Shown here: in pieces, positions 49,990-59,684 of the stretch
Position numbering within the stretch: the first letter of the stretch is position 1
Layout of the letters: each line of letters begins with the position of its first letter
Assembly (NCBI RefSeq): GCF_025995235.1
Contig: NZ_BAPT01000057.1
Span: forward strand, 62,001-126,000
Direction of reading: 5' to 3'
Length of the DNA stretch: 64,000 nucleotides
DNA from: Ameyamaea chiangmaiensis
Lineage (GTDB): Bacteria; Pseudomonadota; Alphaproteobacteria; Acetobacterales; Acetobacteraceae
Program-made: the position numbers and the translations under genes
Notes under the pieces: generated by a model
What the model was told of the DNA's origin: nothing
Databases searched by the model: none
Seen by the model: only the letters and a program-made list of their open reading frames with translations

Positions 49990-51248
49990 CCACGGTGGCG
50001 ACACACGCGGCGGGCATCGACGCGTTTATCGCGCGTGGGACCGCCCTGACCGGTGCCCAGGGCGACCGCGAGGCCGCCAGTGGCCATCTGCGCGCGCAGG
50101 GACTGCCGACGCGTCGTCTGGAGGCGTGGCACTTCACGTCGCTGGCGCCGCTGGCCGATGTCGCGTTTTCCGCGGGAGCGCAGGCGTCTGCGCGTGCCGC
50201 CACCCTTTTGCAGGGGTGTGGGATCGACGCTCTGGCGGTGATGAACCGTGTCGTCTTCGTGAACGGTCGGTTCGATGCCGGTCTGTCACGTCTGCCGGAT
50301 GGCGTCGGCCTGTCGTTCTTCGCCGATGAGCCCGCGTTTGGCGCGATCGCGCGGCCGGAGCGCGATGCGGCGACGATGCTCAACACCATTCTGGCCGAGG
50401 ACGGTGCGCGGATCGACGTGGCGGCCGATGTCGACGCGGGGACGATTGCGATCGTCAGCGTCGGTGTCGCGACCGACACGCCGGTGTCGTTTCACCCGCG
50501 CCATCGGATCGTGCTGCAGCGTGGCGCGCGTCTGGCACTGTTCGAGTATGCGCTGGGCGAGGGCGAGTATCTGCACAATCCGGTCGCGGAAATCGTGGTG
50601 TCTGCCGACGCCGTTCTGACGCACGTCAAGTTCCAGGATGAGGCGCCGGGCGCGCGGCACATCACGTGCGCCTATGTCGATGTCGCCGAGCGCGGCGAGT
50701 ACGACAGCTTCACCCTGACGGTCGGCGGCTCGCTTGCCCGCCACGAGGTTCATGTGGGCCTGCTGGGTGGGGCCGCTGCCGCGCATGTGAACGCGGCGCA
50801 GCTTCTGGACGGTGCGCAGCATGCCGACCTGACGTCGGTCATCACGCATGGCGCGCCGGGCTGCGTCTCGCGGCAGACGGTCAAGAACGTGTTGTCCGGG
50901 CGCGCGCATGGCGTGTTCCAGGGCAAGATCTATGTCGATCGGGTGGCGCAGAAGACCGACGGCTATCAGATGAATCAGGCGCTGTTGCTGTCGGACGGCG
51001 CGCAGATCGATGCCAAGCCGGAGCTGGAAATCTACGCGGACGACGTGAAGTGCAGCCATGGCGCGACGGTTGGCGCGCTGGATGATGAACAGTTGTTCTA
51101 TCTGCGCAGCCGCGGAATACCGGACGCCGAAGCCCGCGCCATACTCGTGCGGGCCTTTCTGCTCGACGCGGTCGAATTGGTGCGTGAGCCGACGTTGCGT
51201 GGCATTCTGGACGATGCAGTGGAGCGTCACTGGCGCAAGGGGGCGTGA
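49986..51248 (+). CDS. sufD: Fe-S cluster assembly subunit SufD
   Basis: This 420-residue paralogue of SufB starts at GTG 49986 inside the sufC stop (GTGA). The N-terminal part holds LRAQGLPTRRLEAWHFTSLAPLAD, and the C-terminal beta-helix end shows DDVKCSHGATVGALDDEQLFYLRSRGIPDAEARAILVRAFL. The conserved His in CSHGAT is the SufB-SufD interface residue. It completes the scaffold with SufB and SufC. Confidence 0.95.
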   Translation: MTTVATHAAGIDAFIARGTALTGAQGDREAASGHLRAQGLPTRRLEAWHFTSLAPLADVAFSAGAQASARAATLLQGCGIDALAVMNRVVFVNGRFDAGLSRLPDGVGLSFFADEPAFGAIARPERDAATMLNTILAEDGARIDVAADVDAGTIAIVSVGVATDTPVSFHPRHRIVLQRGARLALFEYALGEGEYLHNPVAEIVVSADAVLTHVKFQDEAPGARHITCAYVDVAERGEYDSFTLTVGGSLARHEVHVGLLGGAAAAHVNAAQLLDGAQHADLTSVITHGAPGCVSRQTVKNVLSGRAHGVFQGKIYVDRVAQKTDGYQMNQALLLSDGAQIDAKPELEIYADDVKCSHGATVGALDDEQLFYLRSRGIPDAEARAILVRAFLLDAVELVREPTLRGILDDAVERHWRKGA

Positions 51249-52489
51249 TGGACGATCTGATGGCTCCTGTGCGGGTCGATCTGTCGGCGCGGCGCGGGGA
51301 TTTTCCGATCTTGTCGGAAAAGGTGCACGGACGCGATCTGGTGTTTCTCGACAGCGCGGCGTCCGCACAGAAGCCGCTGCCCGTGATCGACGCCATGGCC
51401 GACGCCATGCGACACCAGTACGCGAACATCCATCGTGGCCTGCACTGGATGAGCGAACGTACGACGGATGCCTATGAGGCTGTCCGGTCCCAGGTGGCCG
51501 CGCTGCTGAACGCGCCATCGCAGGACGAAATCGTCTTCACGCACAACAGCACTGAGGCCATCAATCTGGTCGCGCACAGCTTCGGCGCCTTGTTGAAGCC
51601 CGGGCAGGCGGTCGTGATCTCCGAGATGGAGCATCACGCCAATCTCGTGCCGTGGCAGATGCTGCGCGATCGGGCGGGAATCGAACTGCGGATCGCGCCG
51701 ATCACGGACGCGGGCGACCTCGATTTCGACGGTCTCGCCCGGGTGTTGTCCGACGGACAGGTCGGGCTTGTCGCGATCACGCATATGTCGAACGTGCTGG
51801 GAACGGTTGTGGATGCGCGTCGGGTCGCCGACATGGCCCATGCGGCCGGTGCGAGGGTCCTGTTCGACGGCAGCCAGTCCATCGTTCACCGTGCGATCGA
51901 CGTGGTGGCGCTCGATGCCGACTTCTTCGTGTTCACCGGCCACAAGCTATATGGTCCAAGTGGTGTCGGTGTGCTGTGGGGGCGCATGGCGCTGCTGGAC
52001 GCCATGCCGCCGTTCATGGGCGGCGGCGACATGATTTCCAGCGTGTCGTTCGAGCAGGCGACGTGGGCACGCGTCCCGCACAAGTTCGAGGCGGGAACGC
52101 CGGCGATCCTGGAGGTCATCGGTCTCGGTGCCGCCATTTCCTACGTCGAGTCCATCGGCTACGACGCGATCGCGCGGCATGAGGCCGATCTGGTGGCCCA
52201 TGCGTTGCGGCGGTTGCCCGAGGTCCCCGGTCTGGAGATCGTAGGGGCCCCGGTCGAGCGCGGGGGCGTGATATCGTTCACGATGGCCGATGTTCATCCG
52301 CATGACATCGCGACCCTGCTGGATCGCTCTGGCGTGGCGGTGCGCGCGGGCCACCATTGTGCCGAACCCCTGATGCGTCGGCTGGGCCTGACGGCGACGG
52401 CGCGCGCGAGCTTCGCTTTGTATACGACACGGGCCGAGATCGACGTTCTGGTCGACAGCCTGACACGCATTCGAACATTGTTCGTGTGA
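51248..52489 (+). CDS. sufS: Cysteine desulfurase SufS
   Basis: This 413-residue PLP enzyme takes sulphur from cysteine for cluster assembly. PLP-binding Lys233 lies in FTGHKLYGPSG, and the persulphide-carrying Cys371 lies in RAGHHCAEP, the class II (SufS/CsdA) pattern. NSTEAINLVAHSF and EMEHHANLVPW are the usual cofactor-site stretches. The ATG at 51248 overlaps the sufD stop by one base; GTG 51245 is an in-frame alternative. Confidence 0.95.
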   Translation: MDDLMAPVRVDLSARRGDFPILSEKVHGRDLVFLDSAASAQKPLPVIDAMADAMRHQYANIHRGLHWMSERTTDAYEAVRSQVAALLNAPSQDEIVFTHNSTEAINLVAHSFGALLKPGQAVVISEMEHHANLVPWQMLRDRAGIELRIAPITDAGDLDFDGLARVLSDGQVGLVAITHMSNVLGTVVDARRVADMAHAAGARVLFDGSQSIVHRAIDVVALDADFFVFTGHKLYGPSGVGVLWGRMALLDAMPPFMGGGDMISSVSFEQATWARVPHKFEAGTPAILEVIGLGAAISYVESIGYDAIARHEADLVAHALRRLPEVPGLEIVGAPVERGGVISFTMADVHPHDIATLLDRSGVAVRAGHHCAEPLMRRLGLTATARASFALYTTRAEIDVLVDSLTRIRTLFV

Positions 52490-52490
52490 C

Positions 52491-52925
52491 ATGAACGACC
52501 TCGGCCACGATCTTTATCATCAGACGCTGATGGCCCGCAGCCGGGCGCCGCGTTTCGCGGGGGTGGCTGACGCGGCGACGGGTGTTGGCGAGGGGCGCAA
52601 CCCGATGTGTGGGGATCGCGTCCGGGTCTCGTTGCGCTGTGTGGAGGGGCGCCTCACGGAGGTGCGCCACGAGACGCGCGGGTGTGCGATCTGTCAGGCC
52701 AGTGCCGACCTGATGGCCGAGGCTTTGTCGGGCGCGGCCCGCGACGATGTCGCGGCTCTGACATCCGAGTTTGAAGAGGTGGTGACGGTGGAGGGTGCGA
52801 CGACCGTGCGGTTCATGATGTTTCGGCCGCTGGTCCGCCAGAAATCCCGCAGGCGCTGCGCGACCCTGCCATGGAGCGCGCTGGCCGAGGCCCTTGCGGA
52901 ACAGGGAGTGAAAACAGATGGTTGA
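52491..52925 (+). CDS. sufU: SufU-type sulfur acceptor/scaffold
   Basis: This 144-residue IscU-like protein has conserved Cys residues in NPMCGDRV, GCAICQASADLM and RRRCATLPW. This is the SufU set that accepts sulphur from SufS through a zinc site, replacing SufE, which I do not see in the operon. It begins one base after the sufS stop, and its end overlaps the sufT start by eight bases. Confidence 0.92.
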   Translation: MNDLGHDLYHQTLMARSRAPRFAGVADAATGVGEGRNPMCGDRVRVSLRCVEGRLTEVRHETRGCAICQASADLMAEALSGAARDDVAALTSEFEEVVTVEGATTVRFMMFRPLVRQKSRRRCATLPWSALAEALAEQGVKTDG

Positions 52926-53352
52926 TGTGAGCAGCCAGACGGCGCAGTCCAGCGGCTTTCCCGTCTTCGCAACTGAGGGGGACGGCCCGTCAGCCGTTGC
53001 CACCGGCACCCGCTGGACGCCGGATGGCGAGGAAGCCGTGACCCCCGGGATCGCTGACGAAGACAAGGTGATCGAGGCGATCGCCACGGTGTTCGACCCC
53101 GAGATACCGGTCAACATCTACGAACTCGGGCTGATCTATGCGATCGACCTGCACGAGGACGGGCGGGTGAAGATCGAGATGACCCTGACGGCGCCCAACT
53201 GTCCCAGCGCGCAGGAATTGCCCGAGCAGGTGCGCGACGCGGTGGCATCGGTCGAGAAGGTCCGCGGAGTCGAGGTGGACATCGTGTGGGATCCGCCGTG
53301 GGACATGTCGCGGATGAGTGACGACGCGCGTCTTGCGCTCAACATGTTCTGA
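52918..53352 (+). CDS. sufT: SufT, DUF59/MIP18-family Fe-S maturation factor
   Basis: This 144-residue protein has the DUF59 core (ADEDKVIEAIATVFDPEIPVNIYELGLIYAI, then MTLTAPNCPSAQELPEQV and IVWDPPWDMSRMSDDARLAL). The conserved Cys in APNCPS is present. DUF59 proteins help deliver Fe-S clusters to target enzymes. The N-terminal 45 residues are low-complexity. It lies within the suf operon between sufU and sufA. Confidence 0.92.
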   Translation: MVDVSSQTAQSSGFPVFATEGDGPSAVATGTRWTPDGEEAVTPGIADEDKVIEAIATVFDPEIPVNIYELGLIYAIDLHEDGRVKIEMTLTAPNCPSAQELPEQVRDAVASVEKVRGVEVDIVWDPPWDMSRMSDDARLALNMF

Positions 53353-53364
53353 GGAGGCTCGACC

Positions 53365-53736
53365 ATGAGCACAACGGCACAGGCGACAGCCCGTCCCACG
53401 CGGGCATTACCGCCCCTGATGACCCTGACCGAGCGCGCGGCGGAGCGACTGGCGGCGTTGTATGCGGGCGGCGAGGCAGGGCGCCTTCTGCGCGTCGCCG
53501 TGTCGACCAAGGGATGTTCGGGCATGGGCTACGACATGACCTTCGTCGAGGCCGCCGGTCCCAATGACGAGGTGGTCACTGACCGCGGCATCACGCTGCT
53601 GGTCGATCGCAAGGCGACGCTGTTCCTGATCGGGACGACGATGGATTACGTGGTCAAGGACCTTGAGTCGGGGTTCACCTTCGTCAATCCGAACGAAAAA
53701 GGCCGTTGCGGGTGTGGCGAGAGCTTCCACGTCTGA
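53365..53736 (+). CDS. sufA: A-type Fe-S carrier SufA
   Basis: This 123-residue A-type carrier has the three conserved Cys: one in STKGCSGMGYDM and two in the C-terminal RCGCGESFHV. It accepts clusters from SufBCD and transfers them to apo-proteins. It starts behind GAGGAGG and is the last gene of the suf operon, convergent with the RNA methyltransferase gene six bases away. Confidence 0.95.
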   Translation: MSTTAQATARPTRALPPLMTLTERAAERLAALYAGGEAGRLLRVAVSTKGCSGMGYDMTFVEAAGPNDEVVTDRGITLLVDRKATLFLIGTTMDYVVKDLESGFTFVNPNEKGRCGCGESFHV

Positions 53737-53742
53737 CGGGTG

Positions 53743-55023
53743 TTACCGCCGGCGGGCGCGCTTCGCCGGCGGCGCGGTGAACAGGGCGATCGCTTCCACC
53801 TCGGCCGACCAGACGAACTGGTCGATGATGGTCAGCGCCGCAAGGCTGTAGCCGGCCGCCTTGAGCAGGGCGGCGTCCTTGGTCAGGGCCTGCGGGTTGC
53901 AACTGACATAAACCACCCGTTGTGGCGCGCCAGAGGCGATCTCGCGCATCTGCGCGCCGGCACCCATCCGGGGTGGGTCGAGCACCACGACCGGTTTGGC
54001 CGCCAGTTCCCGCGCCATGAGTGGCTGGCGGTTCAGGTCGCGCTGCAGGACCGAGATGCGCAGACCGCCAGCCGCCTGCTTCAGGCAGGTGGCTGCGTCC
54101 GGGTTGCCCTCGACGGCCAGAACTCGCCCGCGTTCGGCAAGACCGAACGTCAGGGTTCCGCATCCCGCATACAGTTCGATGATCTCGTCGCGGGCTGCCA
54201 GACGGGGTGGCAGCATTGCCAGAACGGCGTCGCGGATTGCGGCTTCGCTGTCGGCCGTGGCCTGGAGGAAAGCGCCGGGCGGCGGCACGACGGCATGTCC
54301 GGCCAGCCTGTGCCGCACCGGGGCGATCTGGGCGGCGATCTCGGCGGGCTCGCGCTGATCGACGGGCGCCCATGCGATCCTTGGAATGTCGTGCGCGCGG
54401 GCAAATGCCGCGAGCAGCGCGCGATCGTCCACCGTCAGCGCACCGTCGGTCCGCACCAGAATGTCCGGACCGGAGTCGAGAAGATTGACGACGACGTCCC
54501 CGTCACGGCGCAGGCCACGCACGCGGATCATCAGGTCGTGCAGCGGCGTCAGCAGCCGGTCCAGCGCGGGTGCCAGCACAAGGCAGTGCCGCACATCCAG
54601 CAGATCGCCTCCGCGCGCATGAAAGCCGAGCGTCAGACCCTGCGTCGTCCGCCGCACACCGATATCCATGCGCCGTCGCGCGCCGGCAGGAGCCTGCGAC
54701 AGGCTCACCTCGCAGGTCTCCGCGAAGCCCGCCTGCGCGAGCGCCTGCCGCACTGTGGCGGCTTTCCAGTTCAGCGCCGCCGGCAGGGCCAGATGCTGGA
54801 CCGCGCACCCGCCGCAGCGCGCGAAGAGCGGGCAGGGCGGCGTGACACGCTCAGGTGACGCCGACTCGACGGCCAGCAGCGTCGCGCGTCTGGGCGCCAT
54901 GTGCAGGTCGTCGAGGCGCGCGAGAACGGTCTCGCCCGGGAGAGCCCCCGGAACAACGGTCAGGCAGCCATCCCGGTCGTACGCAAGACCATCGCCGCCA
55001 CGCCCCAGCACATCGACCGTCAA
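53743..55023 (-). CDS. TrmA/RlmD-family RNA (uracil-5-)-methyltransferase
   Basis: This 426-residue protein starts at TTG 55023. A short TRAM-like start (VDVLGRGGDGLAY) is followed by an Fe-S cluster motif, CPLFARCGGCAVQHL. The methyltransferase domain holds IIELYAGCGTLTFGLAERG, the substrate-site DPPRMGAG and the catalytic Cys375 in YVSCNPQAL. It methylates a uridine in 23S rRNA or tRNA. The Fe-S motif favours the RlmD/RlmC branch, but the exact target cannot be fixed from sequence. An Fe-S enzyme sits directly beside the suf operon. Confidence 0.88.
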   Translation of the reverse strand: MTVDVLGRGGDGLAYDRDGCLTVVPGALPGETVLARLDDLHMAPRRATLLAVESASPERVTPPCPLFARCGGCAVQHLALPAALNWKAATVRQALAQAGFAETCEVSLSQAPAGARRRMDIGVRRTTQGLTLGFHARGGDLLDVRHCLVLAPALDRLLTPLHDLMIRVRGLRRDGDVVVNLLDSGPDILVRTDGALTVDDRALLAAFARAHDIPRIAWAPVDQREPAEIAAQIAPVRHRLAGHAVVPPPGAFLQATADSEAAIRDAVLAMLPPRLAARDEIIELYAGCGTLTFGLAERGRVLAVEGNPDAATCLKQAAGGLRISVLQRDLNRQPLMARELAAKPVVVLDPPRMGAGAQMREIASGAPQRVVYVSCNPQALTKDAALLKAAGYSLAALTIIDQFVWSAEVEAIALFTAPPAKRARRR

Positions 55024-55088
55024 CGTCGTAGCAGAGGTTTCCGGCGTGGTCGTGGTCGTGGCGTGGGCGGAGGGGAGGGAGGGGGAAA

Positions 55089-56915
55089 TCAGCCGTGTTC
55101 GCCGTGATGTGCCGCCGCCTCACGCGGGGTGGTGCGATGGGGCAGTAGCATGAAGGCCGGAACATCGGCTCCGAATCCGGTAAACGCAGCACCCTGATCC
55201 TCGACAGGTCGTGGCGCGGGACGGCGCTCGCGCGGGGGCCGGCTCTGGCTCTCGGACGGTGCGCGGGGCGTGCTCTCCACGGACGGAGCCTCGGCTGGAC
55301 GCGTCGCGGCAGGTGCGGCGTCGCGTGTCTCTTCCCGTCGATCGTCCCCGCGGCCGCGACCCTTTCGGGCACCTTTCCGGTCCTTGTCCCGGCCGCCGTG
55401 GCGTGGACGCGGCTCCTCGGAGAATGGAACGGCTTCGACCCCCTCGACGGTGATGGGCTCGATAGGCCTGCCGATCAGCGTCTGGATCGCGTCGACGAGA
55501 GTGCGCTCGTACGGCGTCGCGAGGGAGTAGGCGTGGCCGGTGCGGCCAGCGCGGCCGGTGCGCCCGATACGATGGACATAGTCCTCTGCATGGAACGGCA
55601 CGTCGAAGTTGAACACATGGGACAGGCCGCCGATGTCGATTCCACGGGCCGCGACGTCCGAGCAGACCAGGATCTTCAGTTCACCGGCCTTGAATTTTTC
55701 CAGCGTCTGGAAACGGATGGACTGCGGCAGGTCGCCATGCAACGCGCCGGCCGAGAAACCGTGCTTGGTCAACGACTTGTACAGCATGTCGACGTCGCGC
55801 TTGCGGTTGCAGAAGACAATCGCGTTCTGCACGTCCTGCGCACGCAGGAGTTTGCGCAGCGCGCGCCGCTTGTCGTCCTCGTTCACCACCAGAAGCCCGG
55901 TTTCGATCGTGGTCGCGACCGACGACGGGCGGGAGACCGTGACTTCCTTGGGGGAGCGCATGAAGGTATCGGCCAGACGGCGGATCTCCGGCGCCATGGT
56001 GGCGGAGAACAGCAGGGTCTGGCGCATGGGCGACAGCAACGACACGATCCGCTCGATATCGGGGATGAATCCCATGTCGAGCATCCGGTCCGCCTCGTCG
56101 ATGACAAGGACGCGGGTCTGCGTCAGCAGGAGGCCGCCGCGCTCGAACAGGTCCAGCAGGCGACCGGGTGTTGCGATCAGAACATCGACGCCGCGGTTCA
56201 GCGCCTCTTTCTGCTCGGCCATGCTTTCGCCGCCGATCAGCAGGGCGTGCGTCAGGCGCAGATGCTTCCCGTAGAGGACGAAATTCTCCGCGACCTGCAA
56301 CGCCAGCTCGCGCGTGGGCTCCAGGATCAGGGACCGTGGCATGCGGGCACGGGCGCGTGAGCCGTGGAGGATCTCGAGCATCGGCAGGGTGAAGGACGCG
56401 GTCTTGCCGGTCCCGGTCTGCGCCACACCCAGCACGTCCTGCCCGGCCAGCACATACGGGATGGCCATCGCCTGGATCGGAGTGGGGTGCGTGTACCCCA
56501 TCTCGTCGATCGCGCGCTGGAGGGGGGCGCACAGACCGAGATCAGAGAACAGTGGCAGTGCCGGCTCGGCGGGGGCGTCGGTTCCCTCCTGCGCGCCGTC
56601 GGCGGCGACGGTCTCCGGCACCACGTCGGGTGCGGGCGTCGGTTCGTCCGCCGTCACGACCAGCGATTCGCCGGCCAACGCGCCGGCGACATGGGCCGGG
56701 TGGGTCTCGATGACGACGTCGGGCGCGGTCCCGGTCACGTCGTCAGGCGCGGCCTGTGTCTTGGGCGCGGCTTTGGTGCCCTTCGTCGCGCGTGCGCGGG
56801 GCGTCGCGGCCGCCTTGCGAGGGCGGGGAGAACGGGGTTTGCGGGCGGCGGCGTCGGATGGGGCGGTCAATAGTCTCTCGAACGTGTCAGTGGTGATCCG
56901 ACCCGTTCGCGCCAT
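55089..56915 (-). CDS. DEAD-box RNA helicase with long basic N- and C-terminal extensions
   Basis: In this 608-residue protein, residues about 1-150 are a Lys/Ala/Pro-rich then acidic extension. The helicase core spans about 150-510, with Q motif GYTHPTPIQ, Walker A AQTGTGKTAS, PTRELALQ, VIDEADRMLDMGF (DEAD), FSATM and HRIGRTGRAGR. The C-terminal 100 residues are Arg/Gly/Glu/Pro-rich and probably disordered, suited to RNA binding. RhlE-like helicases assist ribosome assembly and cold adaptation. The start at 56915 is the first ATG with the SD-free 5' region of this strand, so a slightly different start is possible. Confidence 0.9.
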   Translation of the reverse strand: MARTGRITTDTFERLLTAPSDAAARKPRSPRPRKAAATPRARATKGTKAAPKTQAAPDDVTGTAPDVVIETHPAHVAGALAGESLVVTADEPTPAPDVVPETVAADGAQEGTDAPAEPALPLFSDLGLCAPLQRAIDEMGYTHPTPIQAMAIPYVLAGQDVLGVAQTGTGKTASFTLPMLEILHGSRARARMPRSLILEPTRELALQVAENFVLYGKHLRLTHALLIGGESMAEQKEALNRGVDVLIATPGRLLDLFERGGLLLTQTRVLVIDEADRMLDMGFIPDIERIVSLLSPMRQTLLFSATMAPEIRRLADTFMRSPKEVTVSRPSSVATTIETGLLVVNEDDKRRALRKLLRAQDVQNAIVFCNRKRDVDMLYKSLTKHGFSAGALHGDLPQSIRFQTLEKFKAGELKILVCSDVAARGIDIGGLSHVFNFDVPFHAEDYVHRIGRTGRAGRTGHAYSLATPYERTLVDAIQTLIGRPIEPITVEGVEAVPFSEEPRPRHGGRDKDRKGARKGRGRGDDRREETRDAAPAATRPAEAPSVESTPRAPSESQSRPPRERRPAPRPVEDQGAAFTGFGADVPAFMLLPHRTTPREAAAHHGEHG

Positions 56916-57181
56916 ATCGTGGCTGTGGGATTGCCGGGACCACCGGTTGCCCCGACATCGGACGCGGGTACGCCGTATGGCGGCGGGCTCCTCGGGGTGC
57001 CTGTCCGTATCGGCAAACTGCCCGCGAATCAAGCTTCGTGGGTTAAATTAGTTCCAGCTTTCGTTGATTTTCGTGGGCTTGTCCCGGTGTGCCGGACTAT
57101 GAGGGGCGAAAGGGATGTGCCCGACACGTCCCCAAGAGAAAGGGGCGGCCCGCGCGTCGCCTGAACACGGAAGGACGCCCA

Positions 57182-59035
57182 TTGACGTATTTGCCTCTGC
57201 CGATCGAGTCGTATGGGCTGATCGGTGACTGCACCAGCTGCGCGCTGGTCGGAAGCAACGGCTCCATCGACTGGTTGTGCTGGCCGCGTTTCGACAGTCC
57301 GGCGTGTTTCGCGGCACTTCTGGGCGACGATCGCAATGGCCGCTGGCAGATCGCGCCCGAGCGCGTGGTGCACGCGGAGGCGATTGACAGGCGTTCCGGC
57401 GACGGCCCGGCGCCCGTCACGACGACCCGCAGCTACCGCCGCGACGGCATGGTGCTGGAGACGGTTTTCACCACGCCCGACGGCGAGGTCGCTTTGATCG
57501 ATTTCATGGTCATCGACGCCCCGGCGCCGACGATCGTGCGCATCGTCGAGGGAAGATCCGGCCGTGTGCGCATGAGCATGGATTTCATCCTGCGCATGGA
57601 CTACGGGCTGTCGGTGCCGTGGCTGACCCATCTTGAACAGGGGGAGGGGATCAGTGCCATCGTCGGTCCGTCGCGCTGCGTGCTGCGCAGCCGGATGCCG
57701 CTGCACAGCCGCGACCTTCGCACCACCGCCAACTTCACCGTCGCCAAGGGCGAGCGGCAGACCTTTTCACTGAGCTACAGCGAGTCGCATCTGCCGGTGC
57801 CCGCCGCGATCGACCCGATGGCGGCCCTGCGCGACACCGAAGGGTTCTGGGACGGGTGGATCGCCCAGAGTACGTTCGACGGGCCGTATGACGCACCCGT
57901 CCGGCGTTCGTTGGTGACGCTCAAGGCCCTGACCTACAAGCCGACTGGTGGCATCGTTGCCGCGCCCACCACGTCGCTGCCGGAATGTCTGGGCGGAAGC
58001 CGCAACTGGGATTACCGCTATTGCTGGCTGCGCGACGCCACTCTGACGCTGATGGCGTTCATGGCAGGCGGCTATTTCGAGGAGGCTCGCGACTGGCGCG
58101 ACTGGCTGCACCGGGCCGTGGCCGGATCGCCCGAGCAGGTGCAGATCATGTACGGCCTCGGCGGCGAACGACAACTTCTGGAGTGGGAAGTGCCATGGCT
58201 GGCGGGGTATGAGAACTCGACCCCGGTGCGCGTCGGCAATGGTGCCGCCGGTCAGTTGCAGCTCGACGTCTACGGCGAGATCGTGCTGGCGCTGCATCGC
58301 GCCCGCCACGATCATCTGCGCCCGGTGACGGCGGGCTGGACCCTGCAGGTCAGCCTGCTGGAGCATCTCGAGACGATCTGGCGCGAGCCTGACGAGGGGA
58401 TCTGGGAAGTGCGCGGCGGGCGCCGCCATTTTGTCCTGTCGAAAATCTCGTGCTGGGCGGCGTTCGACCGGGCGGTGGCCGATGCCCGGCAGTATGGCCT
58501 CGAGGGGCCGGTGGAGCGCTGGGAGGCGCTGCGCGACGAAATCCATGAGACTGTGTGTCGTGAGGGGTTCTGTCCCGAGCGCAACAGCTTCGTGCAGTAT
58601 TTCGGCGGCCGCTCGCTCGATGCCTCGCTGCTGCTGATCCCGCAGATCGGGTTCCTGCCGCCCGACGATCCGCGTGTGATCGGCACGGTGGAAGCGATTG
58701 AGCACGACCTGATCCGCGACGGTCTTGTGCTGCGCTACCGGACCGAGGAGGTCGATGACGGGCTGGACCAGCAGGATGAGGGTGCGTTCCTGGCGTGCTC
58801 CTTCTGGCTGGTGAACACCTACGTCCTGATGGGGCGCCGCGACGACGCACAGGCGCTGTTCGACCGTCTGCTGGCGTTGCGCAACGATCTTGGCCTGCTG
58901 GCCGAGGAATACGACACGGTCCTGCGGCGTCAGATCGGCAACTTCCCGCAGGCGTTCTCGCACCTCGCGCTGGTGGCGAGTGCGGCGTATCTGGAACACG
59001 GAACGTTCCGTACTGCCGGGGACGGGGGCGCCTGA
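57182..59035 (+). CDS. Glycoside hydrolase family 15 (glucoamylase/trehalase-like)
   Basis: This 617-residue protein starts at TTG 57182, strongly supported by GGAAGGA with AAGGA six bases upstream. The N-terminal beta-sandwich begins YLPLPIESYGLIGDCTSCALVGSNGSIDWLCWPRFDSPACF. The (alpha/alpha)6 catalytic domain shows GGSRNWDYRYCWLRDATLTLMA, WLAGYENSTPVRVGNGAAGQLQLDVYGEI, DEGIWEVRGG and LLAEEYD. No signal peptide is present, so it is cytoplasmic. Similar bacterial GH15 proteins hydrolyse trehalose or alpha-glucans; which applies here is unknown. Confidence 0.88.
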   Translation: MTYLPLPIESYGLIGDCTSCALVGSNGSIDWLCWPRFDSPACFAALLGDDRNGRWQIAPERVVHAEAIDRRSGDGPAPVTTTRSYRRDGMVLETVFTTPDGEVALIDFMVIDAPAPTIVRIVEGRSGRVRMSMDFILRMDYGLSVPWLTHLEQGEGISAIVGPSRCVLRSRMPLHSRDLRTTANFTVAKGERQTFSLSYSESHLPVPAAIDPMAALRDTEGFWDGWIAQSTFDGPYDAPVRRSLVTLKALTYKPTGGIVAAPTTSLPECLGGSRNWDYRYCWLRDATLTLMAFMAGGYFEEARDWRDWLHRAVAGSPEQVQIMYGLGGERQLLEWEVPWLAGYENSTPVRVGNGAAGQLQLDVYGEIVLALHRARHDHLRPVTAGWTLQVSLLEHLETIWREPDEGIWEVRGGRRHFVLSKISCWAAFDRAVADARQYGLEGPVERWEALRDEIHETVCREGFCPERNSFVQYFGGRSLDASLLLIPQIGFLPPDDPRVIGTVEAIEHDLIRDGLVLRYRTEEVDDGLDQQDEGAFLACSFWLVNTYVLMGRRDDAQALFDRLLALRNDLGLLAEEYDTVLRRQIGNFPQAFSHLALVASAAYLEHGTFRTAGDGGA

Positions 59036-59064
59036 CCGGCGCCCCGGCCTACCGGGATGCGCGC

Positions 59065-59517
59065 TCAGAAACCGTGATTGAGCGACGCGCTGAGGATGGT
59101 CACCATACCCAGGACGGCGACCAGACCGACGCGCGTGCGCACGGCATCGAAAAGGGCCGGCTGGGGACGCAGGGCGCGGCGCGCCTTGCGGTAGGGGCCG
59201 AAGAACGCGCTGGCGAAAAGGCCGGCCATCACCAGCCCGAGCAACTGCATCAGGTTGACGGGCCACGGCGTGTTGGCAAAGCCGCCCTCGTGCAGGACCA
59301 TGGCCCAGCCGCTGGCCAGCACCATCGGCATGACATGCCATACGATACGGAAAAAGCGGTTGAGCGTCTGCAGGTGCACCGAACTGCGCTGCGTGGTGTC
59401 CAGAAGGCCCAGGCTGGGGCGCAGGACCAGCACGGCATAGGCGGCGCCCCCGACCCACAACGTCATCCCGGCGATATGAATGGCGAGCACGAGGCTCCAC
59501 AAGAGCGAATGCGACAT
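59065..59517 (-). CDS. CopD-like four-helix membrane protein
   Basis: This 150-residue protein has four hydrophobic helices (LLWSLVLAIHIAGMTLWVGGAAYAVLVL, FFRIVWHVMPMVLASGWAMVL, LMQLLGLVMAGLFASAFF, VGLVAVLGMVTILSASL). The conserved His in LAIHIAGMTLWVGG and IVWHVMP resemble the heme- or copper-related ligands of CopD and HemJ families. It is convergent with the GH15 gene. No copper-resistance neighbours are present, so the metal role is only suggested. Confidence 0.72.
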   Translation of the reverse strand: MSHSLLWSLVLAIHIAGMTLWVGGAAYAVLVLRPSLGLLDTTQRSSVHLQTLNRFFRIVWHVMPMVLASGWAMVLHEGGFANTPWPVNLMQLLGLVMAGLFASAFFGPYRKARRALRPQPALFDAVRTRVGLVAVLGMVTILSASLNHGF

Positions 59518-59684
59518 GATTTCTCCGGGGGTCTTCGTTGCCTGCCGGCATCGGGTCTCACGCCCGGCGCTCCCGGCAGGGCAGCGTGTGCAAAAGAACG
59601 CGCACTAGATCGCCAATTCCGCGTTTCCATGCAAGCGCTATGGCGCATCGCCGCACCCTGACGCGGCATCCGACCGGAGACAGC

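Noticed and set aside
56919..57164. 81-codon frame in the gap before the GH15 gene
   Set aside because: It has no ribosome-binding site, no family resemblance and low-complexity composition. The 266-base gap otherwise holds only presumed divergent promoters.
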